Below, in pieces: positions 56,511 through 64,000 of a DNA stretch of 64,000 nt; the first letter of the stretch is position 1; each line of letters starts with the position of its first letter. The translations under genes and the position numbers were made by a program. Origin of the DNA: Fischerella sp. PCC 9431 (lineage in GTDB: Bacteria; Cyanobacteriota; Cyanobacteriia; Cyanobacteriales; Nostocaceae); NCBI RefSeq assembly GCF_000447295.1, contig NZ_KE650771.1:2807240-2871239 (forward strand). Reading direction: 5' to 3'. A model generated the notes under the pieces. That model searched no databases, was not told the origin of the DNA, and worked only from the letters and a program-made list of their open reading frames with translations.

Positions 56511-56972
56511 CTAAAATCCAAAATTGTTTGACTCACATTCTTTGCGAGTAATGTGATGACGATAACGAAACATTGCTTCTAGTTGCACATTGACTAACCA
56601 ACCACCCAAAAATTCAACAGGAGACCCACCAGGTAAAGCAAAAGAAATTTCATCAGTTAATCGAGTTTTACCATTTTCGGACTCAAATCGATGTCGGTGT
56701 ACCCAATACTCAAAGGGACCGGATATTTGCTCATCGGTAAACAAATGATATTCTTCACATTCAGTATGACGTGCTAACCAACGTAAAGGTACTGGCCCCA
56801 AAAACAGGCGAAATTCCGTGACAGCACCCACACCCAACCCTTCCTCGCGACGCATAACTTGCACAGGTTGCCAAGGTGGAGTTAGCATTTGTAAAACATC
56901 CGGTCTTTCATGAAATCGCCACACAACCTCTACAGGTGCATTAATTACTGAGGAGTACTTAAAGTTCAGCAT
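56511..56972 (-). CDS. SRPBCC-family (START-like) ligand-binding protein
   Basis: This 153-residue protein has the helix-grip START/Bet v1-type fold: FKYSSVINAPVEVVWRFHERPDVLQMLTPPW, then the alternating beta strands ending with a long helix QLEAMFRYRHHITRKECE. Cyanobacterial homologues are usually called cyclase/dehydrase or SRPBCC proteins and may bind a hydrophobic ligand. The ATG at 56972 gives MLNFKYSS. The last residues (NNFGF) are encoded by an AAAATCC-type heptamer repeat running into the gene, so the natural C-terminus may have been altered. It lies 17 bases after the CPXCG gene. Confidence 0.88.
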   Translation of the reverse strand: MLNFKYSSVINAPVEVVWRFHERPDVLQMLTPPWQPVQVMRREEGLGVGAVTEFRLFLGPVPLRWLARHTECEEYHLFTDEQISGPFEYWVHRHRFESENGKTRLTDEISFALPGGSPVEFLGGWLVNVQLEAMFRYRHHITRKECESNNFGF

Positions 56973-56989
56973 TGAGAACAACCTCAAAT

Positions 56990-57178
56990 TCACCCTTCAT
57001 ATTCAGTATCAATTTCAATATCCAGAGTCTCTTCATCAACACGGATATACAAAATATTGGGACGACAACAAACCTGACAATCTTCCACATAAGATTGCTG
57101 TCCACCTCCACTCAAATCAACAAAAGTCAGATTTGTTTCCCCACAATAAGCACAATAAAACTCTGCTGTAGTTTGCAT
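56990..57178 (-). CDS. CPXCG-motif small Cys-rich protein
   Basis: This 62-residue protein carries the pairs FYCAYCGETN and VEDCQVCCRPN, a rubredoxin-like zinc-knuckle pattern known as the CPXCG domain, and an acidic tail (VDEETLDIEIDTEYEG). It probably binds one zinc ion; its function is unknown. The ATG start at 57178 is clear. It is the first gene of a pair with the SRPBCC gene. Confidence 0.88.
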   Translation of the reverse strand: MQTTAEFYCAYCGETNLTFVDLSGGGQQSYVEDCQVCCRPNILYIRVDEETLDIEIDTEYEG

Positions 57179-57245
57179 CTATCAATTTTAGATTTAGGAT
57201 TTGAGATTTTGGCTAACTAATTGCCAATAAATAACTTTCTTATCA

Positions 57246-58904
57246 TTAACCGTTAGCAATTAGCAATTGCTCAGATGGTTTAAACTGACTTGTGGCTGCT
57301 GCTAGATGCTTTTGTAGGGTAGACTGTGGTAATGGACCATGCAAATGATCCCAAGGTAAGATTTGCTCAGTTGACCAGTTAGCATAAACATAAAAATCTA
57401 ACTCAGGTAGTTTTCCTCTGAGTTCCTTAAAAGCACGTTTGTAGCTACCCAGAGAATCCCCAAAGTTGCGAGTCAGTTCTAGCAGGTGTGATAATCTGCG
57501 ATCGCCCCTTGATATCAAAGCTTGAATGATAGACCAATTGTAACTTTCCGGGCGAAAATCTATCCCTTGCGGTTTGAGCTGTTTTTGTAATAACTGCAAG
57601 CGTTTTTCTGCTTGACGATTTACTCCAAACCATTGAAATGGTGTGTGCGACTTCGGTACAAAGGTACTGCATCCCAATGTTAACCGTAAACCGGGAACAG
57701 CTTTTTTGATGTCACGTATCATTTTGACAGTAGCATCTAAATCCTCTGGTTCCTCACCCGGAATTCCTACCATCCCGTAGAGTTTTAAACCTGTTAATCC
57801 ACCAGCTTTCGCATTGATTGCTGCTTGGATAATCTCATCGTTGTCTAGCTTTTTATTAATAATTCGCCGTAATTTTTCCGAACCACTTTCTACAGCAATA
57901 GTCAAAGATTTCGTCTCTCGTTTTGCCAAAGTTTGTGCTAATTGCACCGTCACAGTATTAGTTCGTACCGAAGCAATACTCAACCGCACATCATCATATT
58001 TTGGCTGACTAATATAATCTAATAAATTCTCAAATTCCGGATGTTGAGTCACGGAAGCACCCAATAATCCCAGCCGATTTGTCACAGCTAAACCTCTTTC
58101 AATCGCTGGAATTAATGACTCTTCAATACTCGCAGTTCTAAAAGGTAAAGTGAGATAACTTGCCAAACAGAAACGACACATTTCTGGACAACTTCTCACC
58201 ACTTCTACCATATAAATATTTTCCCAAGCTGCTTTTTGAGTGACTACAGTAGAAGCTGATAAAATATTGCCACGATAAGTTTGCTTTTGGACTACATCTG
58301 GAATTTCTGATGCGATCGCATGAATAGATTTAATCCCACTATCAACATCATGATATTCTACTGTATACAAACTTGGAATATAAATTCCTGGTACTTGTGC
58401 TAATGCTTTTAGTTGAGTTTGCCGATCAGCATTTCTCACAGTTTGATAAGCATCGATAAAATCACCAAGCAAATTTTCGCCATCACCCAAAAGAATAACA
58501 TCAAAAAAATCTGCAAAGGGTTCTGGATTAGCTGTGAGGACAGGTCCACCACCAAAAACTATGGGATGATGATCATCACGATTAGCTGCGCGGATCGGAA
58601 TTTCTAAAGATTCCAGTAAATTTAAAATATTCACATAATCCAATTCCCAAGATACAGAAAAACCTAGTAATTCTGGTTCTCTGGGAAGTGATTCATGCAT
58701 ATCAGTAAACAGACGACTTACCTGCACATCTGCACGCATAGCCAAAGTCGCCCATACTATTTGATAGCCAAGGCTAGTGATACCTACCGTGTACTCGTTA
58801 GGAAAAGCAAAAATTGTGGAAATAGCGTTACTTTCAGGAGTAGCAGGAGTAAATAAAAGGCGTTCGGCAGAAAAAGCAGATGATGTCACAGGTAATAATT
58901 TCAA
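57246..58904 (-). CDS. B12-binding-domain radical SAM protein
   Basis: This 552-residue protein has an N-terminal Rossmann-like, cobalamin-binding-type domain (about 30-180, GFSVSWELDYVNILNLLES, VFGGGPVLTANPEPFADFFDVILLGDGE). A radical SAM core follows with the CPEMCRFC motif (CxxxCxxC). After SRPBCC- and SPASM-like stretches, the C-terminus has the LSHLLELTRNFGDSLGSYKRAFKEL segment common in cyanobacterial members. The typical B12-binding DxHxxG motif is not obvious, so cobalamin binding is not certain. The substrate is unknown. SemiSWEET starts only five bases upstream, so the two are coupled. Confidence 0.87.
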   Translation of the reverse strand: MKLLPVTSSAFSAERLLFTPATPESNAISTIFAFPNEYTVGITSLGYQIVWATLAMRADVQVSRLFTDMHESLPREPELLGFSVSWELDYVNILNLLESLEIPIRAANRDDHHPIVFGGGPVLTANPEPFADFFDVILLGDGENLLGDFIDAYQTVRNADRQTQLKALAQVPGIYIPSLYTVEYHDVDSGIKSIHAIASEIPDVVQKQTYRGNILSASTVVTQKAAWENIYMVEVVRSCPEMCRFCLASYLTLPFRTASIEESLIPAIERGLAVTNRLGLLGASVTQHPEFENLLDYISQPKYDDVRLSIASVRTNTVTVQLAQTLAKRETKSLTIAVESGSEKLRRIINKKLDNDEIIQAAINAKAGGLTGLKLYGMVGIPGEEPEDLDATVKMIRDIKKAVPGLRLTLGCSTFVPKSHTPFQWFGVNRQAEKRLQLLQKQLKPQGIDFRPESYNWSIIQALISRGDRRLSHLLELTRNFGDSLGSYKRAFKELRGKLPELDFYVYANWSTEQILPWDHLHGPLPQSTLQKHLAAATSQFKPSEQLLIANG

Positions 58905-58909
58905 AAAGA

Positions 58910-59170
58910 TTATATTTTTCTATATCTAATTTTAAGCCATAAAATTATCAGGTTAAAAATTAAAGTGATCAAGTTAGCTAAAATTATTGGTAAAGATGAC
59001 AGATAAAGCCCATATATTAGCCATAAAAAAATTCCTATATTAAAGCAAATTAGCATAATATAGGAAACATCTTTGGCTGATTTACTACGCCATGTTTTCA
59101 GCAATTGCGGTAAAAAAGAAAATGTTGTTAAGGTAGCGGCTACCAATCCTAGAATTGTAATAAAATCCAT
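58910..59170 (-). CDS. SemiSWEET-type sugar transporter
   Basis: This 86-residue protein has three membrane segments and the PQ-loop motif (FLPQLLKTWRSKSAKDVS), the minimal half-unit of SWEET transporters, which works as a dimer to move sugars passively. The opening MDFITILGLVAATLTTFSF is typical. The ATG at 59170 is well placed. It is five bases from the radical SAM gene downstream on the same strand, though no functional connection between them is obvious. Confidence 0.88.
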   Translation of the reverse strand: MDFITILGLVAATLTTFSFLPQLLKTWRSKSAKDVSYIMLICFNIGIFLWLIYGLYLSSLPIILANLITLIFNLIILWLKIRYRKI

Positions 59171-59243
59171 CAGATTTAATAGTTAAAGGTACTATAGGAT
59201 TTCTATAGTTAGGTGTATAAAAATAAACTCGATGTTGCCTATA

Positions 59244-60080
59244 CTAATCTAATGTGCTGAACCAAGTTTCTAAATCTGCTTGAACCTGAAAATCTAACAA
59301 TGCTTCACCAAGATTTTCTAATTGTTCTAAAGAGAGATTTTCAATTCGTTCTAAGACTGGTTGAGGTAATTCTCCCACACGCCGAGTCAGTTGACGAAGA
59401 ATTAGCGATCGCTCTCGTTGTTCTGCTCGTTGTTCTCCTCGTTGTTCTCCTTCTGCAAGGATTTCCTGATAAATTACTGACTCGCGCATCATACCCTCCC
59501 GAAATAAGTTTCTAATCAAGTCTTTTTTATATTTTAGCCCCGCTAAAATTTGGGTATAAGCAGAAATTTCTGCCCGTTGTTGTGGTTTAAGTTGATTGAC
59601 TCGTTCCACAACTTGTTGTAATAACGCTTGGGGTTGGGTAGTTGCTGTCAGTGGTGCTAATGGTAATAAAGCCTGGTTATTGAGAAATAGTTCCGGGTTT
59701 TCTTCCCAGATACGAATTACACGATATTCATGACGGGTGGTTTCAAGATTGAAAGCGGTTTCAATGACTGTTTCTGGTGTCGGAGGAAGCAATAATACGA
59801 CAACTTGCGTGATCGGTAAACGATATAACCGATACAACCTTACCCAATAATCGAGCATCCGCAGGGGTAGGGGTGGTGTGGATTCGAGTTTGGTTTGAAA
59901 TTCTAAATGGAGAATGCGTTCTTGTAATTGTAGAAATGTGACGTAATCAGCGCGAATCGGTTCGATACTCAATTCACTTTTCAGGACGGTGACTTCAGTT
60001 TGCGGTGTTCCTAATACCCAACTAGCAAAGGTAACGGGGTGTTTTTCCGACAGGAGTTTGCACAGGTTATCAAACGACAT
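59244..60080 (-). CDS. DUF4351/Rpn-type (PD-(D/E)XK transposase-like) protein
   Basis: This 278-residue protein has an N-terminal nuclease-like region (RADYVTFLQLQERILHLEFQTKLES, with H-L-E-F-Q) as in Rpn/YhgA-type recombination-promoting nucleases. A charged low-complexity stretch (EGEQRGEQRAEQRERS) leads to a DUF4351-like C-terminal helical part (RQLTRRVGELPQPVLERIENLSLEQLENLGEALLDF). Such proteins are very numerous in filamentous cyanobacteria; their role is not clear. The EQR repeats reflect 12-bp tandem repeats in the DNA. Confidence 0.85.
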   Translation of the reverse strand: MSFDNLCKLLSEKHPVTFASWVLGTPQTEVTVLKSELSIEPIRADYVTFLQLQERILHLEFQTKLESTPPLPLRMLDYWVRLYRLYRLPITQVVVLLLPPTPETVIETAFNLETTRHEYRVIRIWEENPELFLNNQALLPLAPLTATTQPQALLQQVVERVNQLKPQQRAEISAYTQILAGLKYKKDLIRNLFREGMMRESVIYQEILAEGEQRGEQRAEQRERSLILRQLTRRVGELPQPVLERIENLSLEQLENLGEALLDFQVQADLETWFSTLD

Positions 60081-60233
60081 TAAGAATGGACAATCATCTC
60101 ACACAGCATTGTGATTATCTCCTAGATCGTGATTAATTGAAGTGAAATAGATGAGAGCGAGCAGACTTAGTATATATAAAAAACCCGGCTGATCAATCAA
60201 CCGAGTTCTCATAATACTTAATCAACCATCAAT

Positions 60234-61742
60234 TTAACTTTGTGCTTGGGGTGAACGAGGAATAGTCACATCTATGGGTGTGACTTGTTTCGCTAACTGT
60301 GTTAATGGTGGATTAATCGCTGTTTGATTACCCACAACTAAAGTTACTAACGCATCTGGTTTCAAATATTGTTTTGCAACTCTTTGGACATCAGCTGCTG
60401 TGGTTGCTTCTACTGCTTTTTGGTAGCGGAAGAGAAAGTCAGAGGGATAACCATAATATTCGTATCGCATCAAGCGCGATAAAGTTTGGGCGGGATCTTC
60501 AAAGTTGAACACAAAGGAATTGAGAGTAGATTCCTTAGCAAAAGCCAATTCTTTGGGTGTGACTGGTTGAGTTTGGATGCGTTTAATTTCTGTTTGCAAA
60601 GACTTCACAAATTGTACAGTCGCATCCGATCGCGTTTGTCCCCCAGCAATGAATACACCAGGATAATCATAACGGGGACTCCAGTAACCGTATACAGAGT
60701 AAGCTAAACCTTGGCGCGATCGCACTTCATTAAACAAACGTCCGCCAAAACCATTTAGCACTCCATTCAACACATCCAACGCTGGATAATCCGGACTTTT
60801 AAACTGTCCTCCCAAATGACCGATGAGAATACTACTCTGAGTCAGTTGTGGTTGATTGATAAAAAAGACACCGCTATCTTTAGTTGTGATTTCTGGTAAC
60901 TGGGGTTTCGTAAAATTGGGGTTGGGTTTCCAGTCACCAAACTTTGCTTGAATCAGAGATTTCATCTTTTGAGGATCAAAATCGCCCACAATTCCCACAA
61001 TCATATTATTGGGATAAAAATACTGTTGGTAAAACTTCACCAAATCTGGGCGAGAAATTTTATTCAGCGTCTCATACTCTGTTGTCCGCGCATAAGGATT
61101 TTCCTTACCGTAGACTAATTTCTTAAATTCCCGTTGGGCAATTTCATTTGGGCTATCATTACGACGGGAAATCTTACCCCGCTCTTGCGTTTTTGCCAAA
61201 GCTAGTTTATCTTCAGCAAAAGTCGGTTCTCGCAGAATCTCAGCAAATAACCCCAATACAGTATCAACATCCTCACTCAGGGCTTCAAAACTAGCAGTAC
61301 CACTGCTTTCATTAATATCAGTTTCTACTGAAGCGGCTCGTTGTTCCAACATTTGATTTAACTGATCAGGTGTATGCGAACTTGTTCCCCCAGTTCGCAT
61401 TACTGTTCCTACCATCTGAGCTAAACCGACTTTATCTGATGGTTCAAAGCGATCGCCAGTACCAATCATCGCCGCACCTGTCACCAATGGCAATTCATGG
61501 TTCTCCATCAGATAAACCACCATACCATTATCTAACTTATATCGCTCATACTTCGGCAACTTGATTTCTGGTAAAGGTCCAAACTCTAACTCAGTGTAAT
61601 GTTTTGCTGCTGTCGCCGCCCAAGAAAAATTAAAAGTTAAAAGTACCAAGACAAAAGCAGCAACCACTGCATAAACTAACCCCTTAAATTTAAAACCTCG
61701 GATTTTCATCTGCTTTTTGCCTGTTCTTTTATACTTCTTCAT
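60234..61742 (-). CDS. M16-family peptidase subunit, non-catalytic type
   Basis: This 502-residue exported protein has a signal-like N-terminus (LVYAVVAAFVLVLLTFNFSWA) and the M16 fold. The zinc-binding HxxEH of the active subunit is absent: the equivalent segment is KVGLAQMVGTVMRTGGT. The Arg and Tyr residues of the partner domain are kept (RSRQGLAYSVYGYW). It is therefore the structural partner of the catalytic subunit encoded just upstream (61914-63461). The ATG at 61742 is used, but the second ATG at 61709 (MKIRG) is also plausible. The gap to the upstream gene holds a tandem palindrome. Confidence 0.88.
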   Translation of the reverse strand: MKKYKRTGKKQMKIRGFKFKGLVYAVVAAFVLVLLTFNFSWAATAAKHYTELEFGPLPEIKLPKYERYKLDNGMVVYLMENHELPLVTGAAMIGTGDRFEPSDKVGLAQMVGTVMRTGGTSSHTPDQLNQMLEQRAASVETDINESSGTASFEALSEDVDTVLGLFAEILREPTFAEDKLALAKTQERGKISRRNDSPNEIAQREFKKLVYGKENPYARTTEYETLNKISRPDLVKFYQQYFYPNNMIVGIVGDFDPQKMKSLIQAKFGDWKPNPNFTKPQLPEITTKDSGVFFINQPQLTQSSILIGHLGGQFKSPDYPALDVLNGVLNGFGGRLFNEVRSRQGLAYSVYGYWSPRYDYPGVFIAGGQTRSDATVQFVKSLQTEIKRIQTQPVTPKELAFAKESTLNSFVFNFEDPAQTLSRLMRYEYYGYPSDFLFRYQKAVEATTAADVQRVAKQYLKPDALVTLVVGNQTAINPPLTQLAKQVTPIDVTIPRSPQAQS

Positions 61743-61818
61743 ACCTTTGTTTGTGTCCTTTGTGTCAAAACCACCTAGTCATCCAATTTTGGATTTTGGA
61801 TTTTGGATTGGCTCCCTT

Positions 61819-61902
61819 CCAGACGCGATGAATCGCGTCTCTACATGACTTCCCACATTCCCAGACGCGATGAATCGCGTCTCTACATGACTTCCCGCAC
61901 TC
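61819..61902. repeat. Two tandem copies of a 42-bp palindrome-containing repeat
   Basis: Each unit starts with CC and the palindrome AGACGCGATGAATCGCGTCT, followed by CTACATGACTTCCC. The units are exactly 42 bases apart (42 = 6 x 7). The palindrome is the same as at 1012-1037 with small changes. It lies between the two M16 peptidase genes. Confidence 0.85.
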
Positions 61903-61913
61903 CCCCGTGTTTC

Positions 61914-63461
61914 TCATCCCTGTTGTGACAACAGCTTACCAATCGTACGATTTTCTGGTGTAAAAGTTGCCTTAGCGACTCGTTGAATATCCGCAGCTGT
62001 CACAGCTTCCAATTTGTCCAACTGCTTAAATAAATTTCGCCAGGAACCAGTTTTGACGTCATATTCCAACAACTGCTGCGCCATTCCCATGTTAGAATCG
62101 AGCGATCGCAACAATTCTGCCCTAGCTTGAGTTTTGACTCGATCTAAATCTACAGTTGACACAGGTTCCGTCTTGAGTCTGTCAATTTCTTGGCGTAAAG
62201 CGATCGCCACTTCATCAACAGTATGACCAGGAGCGGTGAGCGCATAAAATAAGATCAAATTCGGATACTTATCTCCGGGAAAACCGCTAAAACCTTGGGC
62301 TGAAAGTGCTACTTGCTGTTTTTCCACCAAAGATTTATACAGCCGTGATGTCCGTCCATCACTCAACAAACTACCGATAATTTCATACACAGCATCATCT
62401 GGATGGGTAAGTGCAGGACGATGATAACCTTCTAAATACCAAGGTTGAGATTTTAGCTTAACAGTTACTTCCCGCGTTTGTTTTTGTGGCGGTTCTGCTG
62501 GGAGTTTAGCTACAGCTTTAGGTTTCGCTTTGTAACGTCCAAAGTAAATTTGCGCTAGTCTTTTGACTTCACTAGGGTTGACATCTCCGACAACAGCCAT
62601 AGTTAAATTACTCGGCACATAATACGCATCAAAAAACTTCTGCACATCTTCCCGCGTCAAATTGCGGATATCTTCGTCATAACCAATAATTGGACGCCTG
62701 TAGGGATGGACTTTGAAAGCTGTATCGATAAACTTCTCTAACATCATTCCAATTGGAGAATTATCTACCCGCAGCCGTCGTTCTTCCAAAATCACATTTT
62801 TTTCTTTATAAAACTCCCGGAATACAGGTTCTAGAAAACGTTCTGATTCCAGCGACATCCACAATTCTAACTTGTTCGCAGGAAAGCTGTAAAAATAACG
62901 AGTGGCTTCTGTGGAGGTATTCGCATTTAAATTTACACCTCCTGCTTGCTCCACAACTCGTCCCAATTCATTTTGATTGACAAGTTTTGCCGCTTGTGCT
63001 TCTACTTGCTCAAATTGGGCTGTCAACTTAGCCACTTCATCTTTTTTACCAGCAGCTTGGGCTGTTTCAATTTGCACAGCTAGTTGATCCAACTTATCAA
63101 GCAGGGGTTTTTCTGCTTTGTAGTTTTTTGTACCAATCTCAGTTGTACCTTTAAAAGCCAAATGTTCTAAAAAGTGGGCAACACCAGTTTTTTTATCTGG
63201 TTCATCAACACCACCGACATCAGCGTAAGTCAAAAAAGAAACAACAGGCGCTTGGTGACGTTCCAAGACAATGAACTTCATCCCATTGTCGAGGCGAAAC
63301 TCTGTCAACTGCTTAATGACTTGATCCAGATAAGGCTGAATCGAACTTTGGGCTGGTGGCGCTTGAGTCTTGGCTAAAGCAACTTCCGGTGAAAATCCCC
63401 ACCACAAAGTTAGTGCTAAAAGCAGAATGGCAATCAGGCGATTTACTCTGTGTTTAAACAT
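61914..63461 (-). CDS. M16-family metallopeptidase, catalytic subunit
   Basis: This 515-residue exported protein carries the zinc motif HFLEH (in GVAHFLEHLAFKGTTEIG) followed 70-odd residues later by the third ligand Glu in a LNANTSTEATRYFY context. A signal sequence (RLIAILLLALTLWWGFSPEVALA) is at the N-terminus. The ATG at 63461 is preferred: the open frame continues to 63617 but through AAAATCT-type repeat DNA, and the MFKHRVN start gives a proper signal peptide. It precedes a non-catalytic partner, so they probably form a heterodimeric M16B protease that clears peptides in the periplasm. Length is usual for the family. Confidence 0.9.
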   Translation of the reverse strand: MFKHRVNRLIAILLLALTLWWGFSPEVALAKTQAPPAQSSIQPYLDQVIKQLTEFRLDNGMKFIVLERHQAPVVSFLTYADVGGVDEPDKKTGVAHFLEHLAFKGTTEIGTKNYKAEKPLLDKLDQLAVQIETAQAAGKKDEVAKLTAQFEQVEAQAAKLVNQNELGRVVEQAGGVNLNANTSTEATRYFYSFPANKLELWMSLESERFLEPVFREFYKEKNVILEERRLRVDNSPIGMMLEKFIDTAFKVHPYRRPIIGYDEDIRNLTREDVQKFFDAYYVPSNLTMAVVGDVNPSEVKRLAQIYFGRYKAKPKAVAKLPAEPPQKQTREVTVKLKSQPWYLEGYHRPALTHPDDAVYEIIGSLLSDGRTSRLYKSLVEKQQVALSAQGFSGFPGDKYPNLILFYALTAPGHTVDEVAIALRQEIDRLKTEPVSTVDLDRVKTQARAELLRSLDSNMGMAQQLLEYDVKTGSWRNLFKQLDKLEAVTAADIQRVAKATFTPENRTIGKLLSQQG

Positions 63462-63659
63462 TCGTAATCTAAAATCTAAAATCCCAAACCTAAAATTAGT
63501 ATCATTCATAAGCAAAGTTAAAAGTAAAGTTTTGTTACCGGAAATCGAGGCTACTTGTGAGTAGAGCGTTAATCTTGTATTAAGCTTTCTGTGTTTTTTG
63601 TACTTGTCGTAAGACAATAATGCTACGAGTCCTGTTCCGGATATTTCACTATAACTGTT

Positions 63660-64000
63660 ATGCGTGTTTTTAATTCTCCTCCACCATCAGAGGCCCAAAC
63701 CCGTGGTCGCATTTTACAGGCTGCACGGCGCTTGTTTGCCTCCCAAGGATTTGATGGGACTACCACCCGTGATTTAGCACAAGCAGCAGGAGTCGCGGAA
63801 GGAACCCTATTTCGACATTTTGCAAATAAAAAGGCGATTTTGGTAGAGGTAGCAACTGCTGGCTGGGTGGAGATTCTCACGGATTTGCTGACAGAATTAA
63901 GTGAAATGGGCAGTTATAAAGCTGTGGCACAGGTAATGCGCCGCCGGATGTGGAACATGCAAAAAAGCGCCGACTTGATGCGGGTGTGTTTTATGGAAGC
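63660..64000 (+). CDS. TetR/AcrR-family regulator, N-terminal part (3' end outside window)
   Basis: The first ~113 residues of a TetR-type repressor are seen. The helix-turn-helix is clear: RGRILQAARRLFASQGFDG, then TTTRDLAQAAGVAEGTLFRH with FANKKAILVEV. The ligand-binding part continues outside the window. The ATG at 63660 starts the protein. It is divergent from the M16 peptidase genes (about 200 bases between starts), which makes them candidates for its control, but no operator could be identified. Confidence 0.88.
   Translation, partial: MRVFNSPPPSEAQTRGRILQAARRLFASQGFDGTTTRDLAQAAGVAEGTLFRHFANKKAILVEVATAGWVEILTDLLTELSEMGSYKAVAQVMRRRMWNMQKSADLMRVCFME

Overview
The window looks like chromosomal DNA of a filamentous, probably heterocyst-forming (Nostocales-type) cyanobacterium. 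Chlorophyll synthase, BtpA, the cytochrome b6f subunit PetP, the plastid-type ribosomal protein PSRP-3 and a PucC-type transporter all point to an oxygenic phototroph. The HIP1 octamer GCGATCGC is frequent, and spacers hold many tandem heptanucleotide repeats of the kind described in heterocystous cyanobacteria. No rRNA, tRNA, CRISPR array, transposase or prophage was recognised.

Layout: (1) 1-13.6 kb, housekeeping and redox genes: the 3' part of nadB, a VKOR-thioredoxin fusion, btpA, rimO, a DEAD-box helicase, an aldo/keto reductase, a PucC-family transporter, an inositol-monophosphatase-family enzyme, a ChaN-like protein, a zinc alcohol dehydrogenase and a small Cys-containing membrane protein. 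(2) 14-16.6 kb, photosynthesis block on the minus strand: petP, a Get3d-type ATPase with an HSP20-like tail, and chlG. (3) 17.8-35.3 kb, a plus-strand surface-polysaccharide locus: Wzm/Wzt-type ABC exporter, coiled-coil methyltransferase, several glycosyltransferases (one a 1016-residue three-domain protein), a flavoprotein-GtrA fusion, a polytopic GT39-like protein and gmd. (4) 35.5-43 kb, assorted genes: MoaD/ThiS-like protein, small membrane protein, quinone-reductase-like MDR, HAD hydrolase, PSRP-3, a WD40 protein with a degenerate kinase domain, and an SPFH protein. (5) 43.2-46.4 kb, a tightly coupled pair: a HEPN-like protein and a KGGVGR-motif ATPase, possibly a conflict/defence module. 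(6) 46.5-48.5 kb, ATP synthase beta and epsilon. (7) 48.9-56.5 kb, a TIGR04222-like Gly/Cys-rich membrane protein, then a three-gene cassette of sigma factor, DUF1822 protein and a 1234-residue CHAT protease with a membrane anchor and two duplicated TPR plus substrate-binding modules. (8) 56.5-64 kb: SRPBCC protein, CPXCG protein, B12-type radical SAM protein, SemiSWEET, DUF4351/Rpn-like protein, a pair of M16 peptidase subunits and the start of a TetR regulator.

The most promising material for an undescribed system is the sigma factor/DUF1822/CHAT-sensor cassette (50866-56495), which looks like a ligand-gated protease wired to transcription. The HEPN-like/KGGVGR pair with a possible BolA-like N-terminal domain (43211-46353) comes second. 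At the DNA level there are two unrelated arrays that each contain nine 21-bp units (13026-13214 and 50419-50607), a nested three-hairpin palindrome (4066-4172), several smaller palindromic elements and one 50-bp element present twice in opposite orientation.
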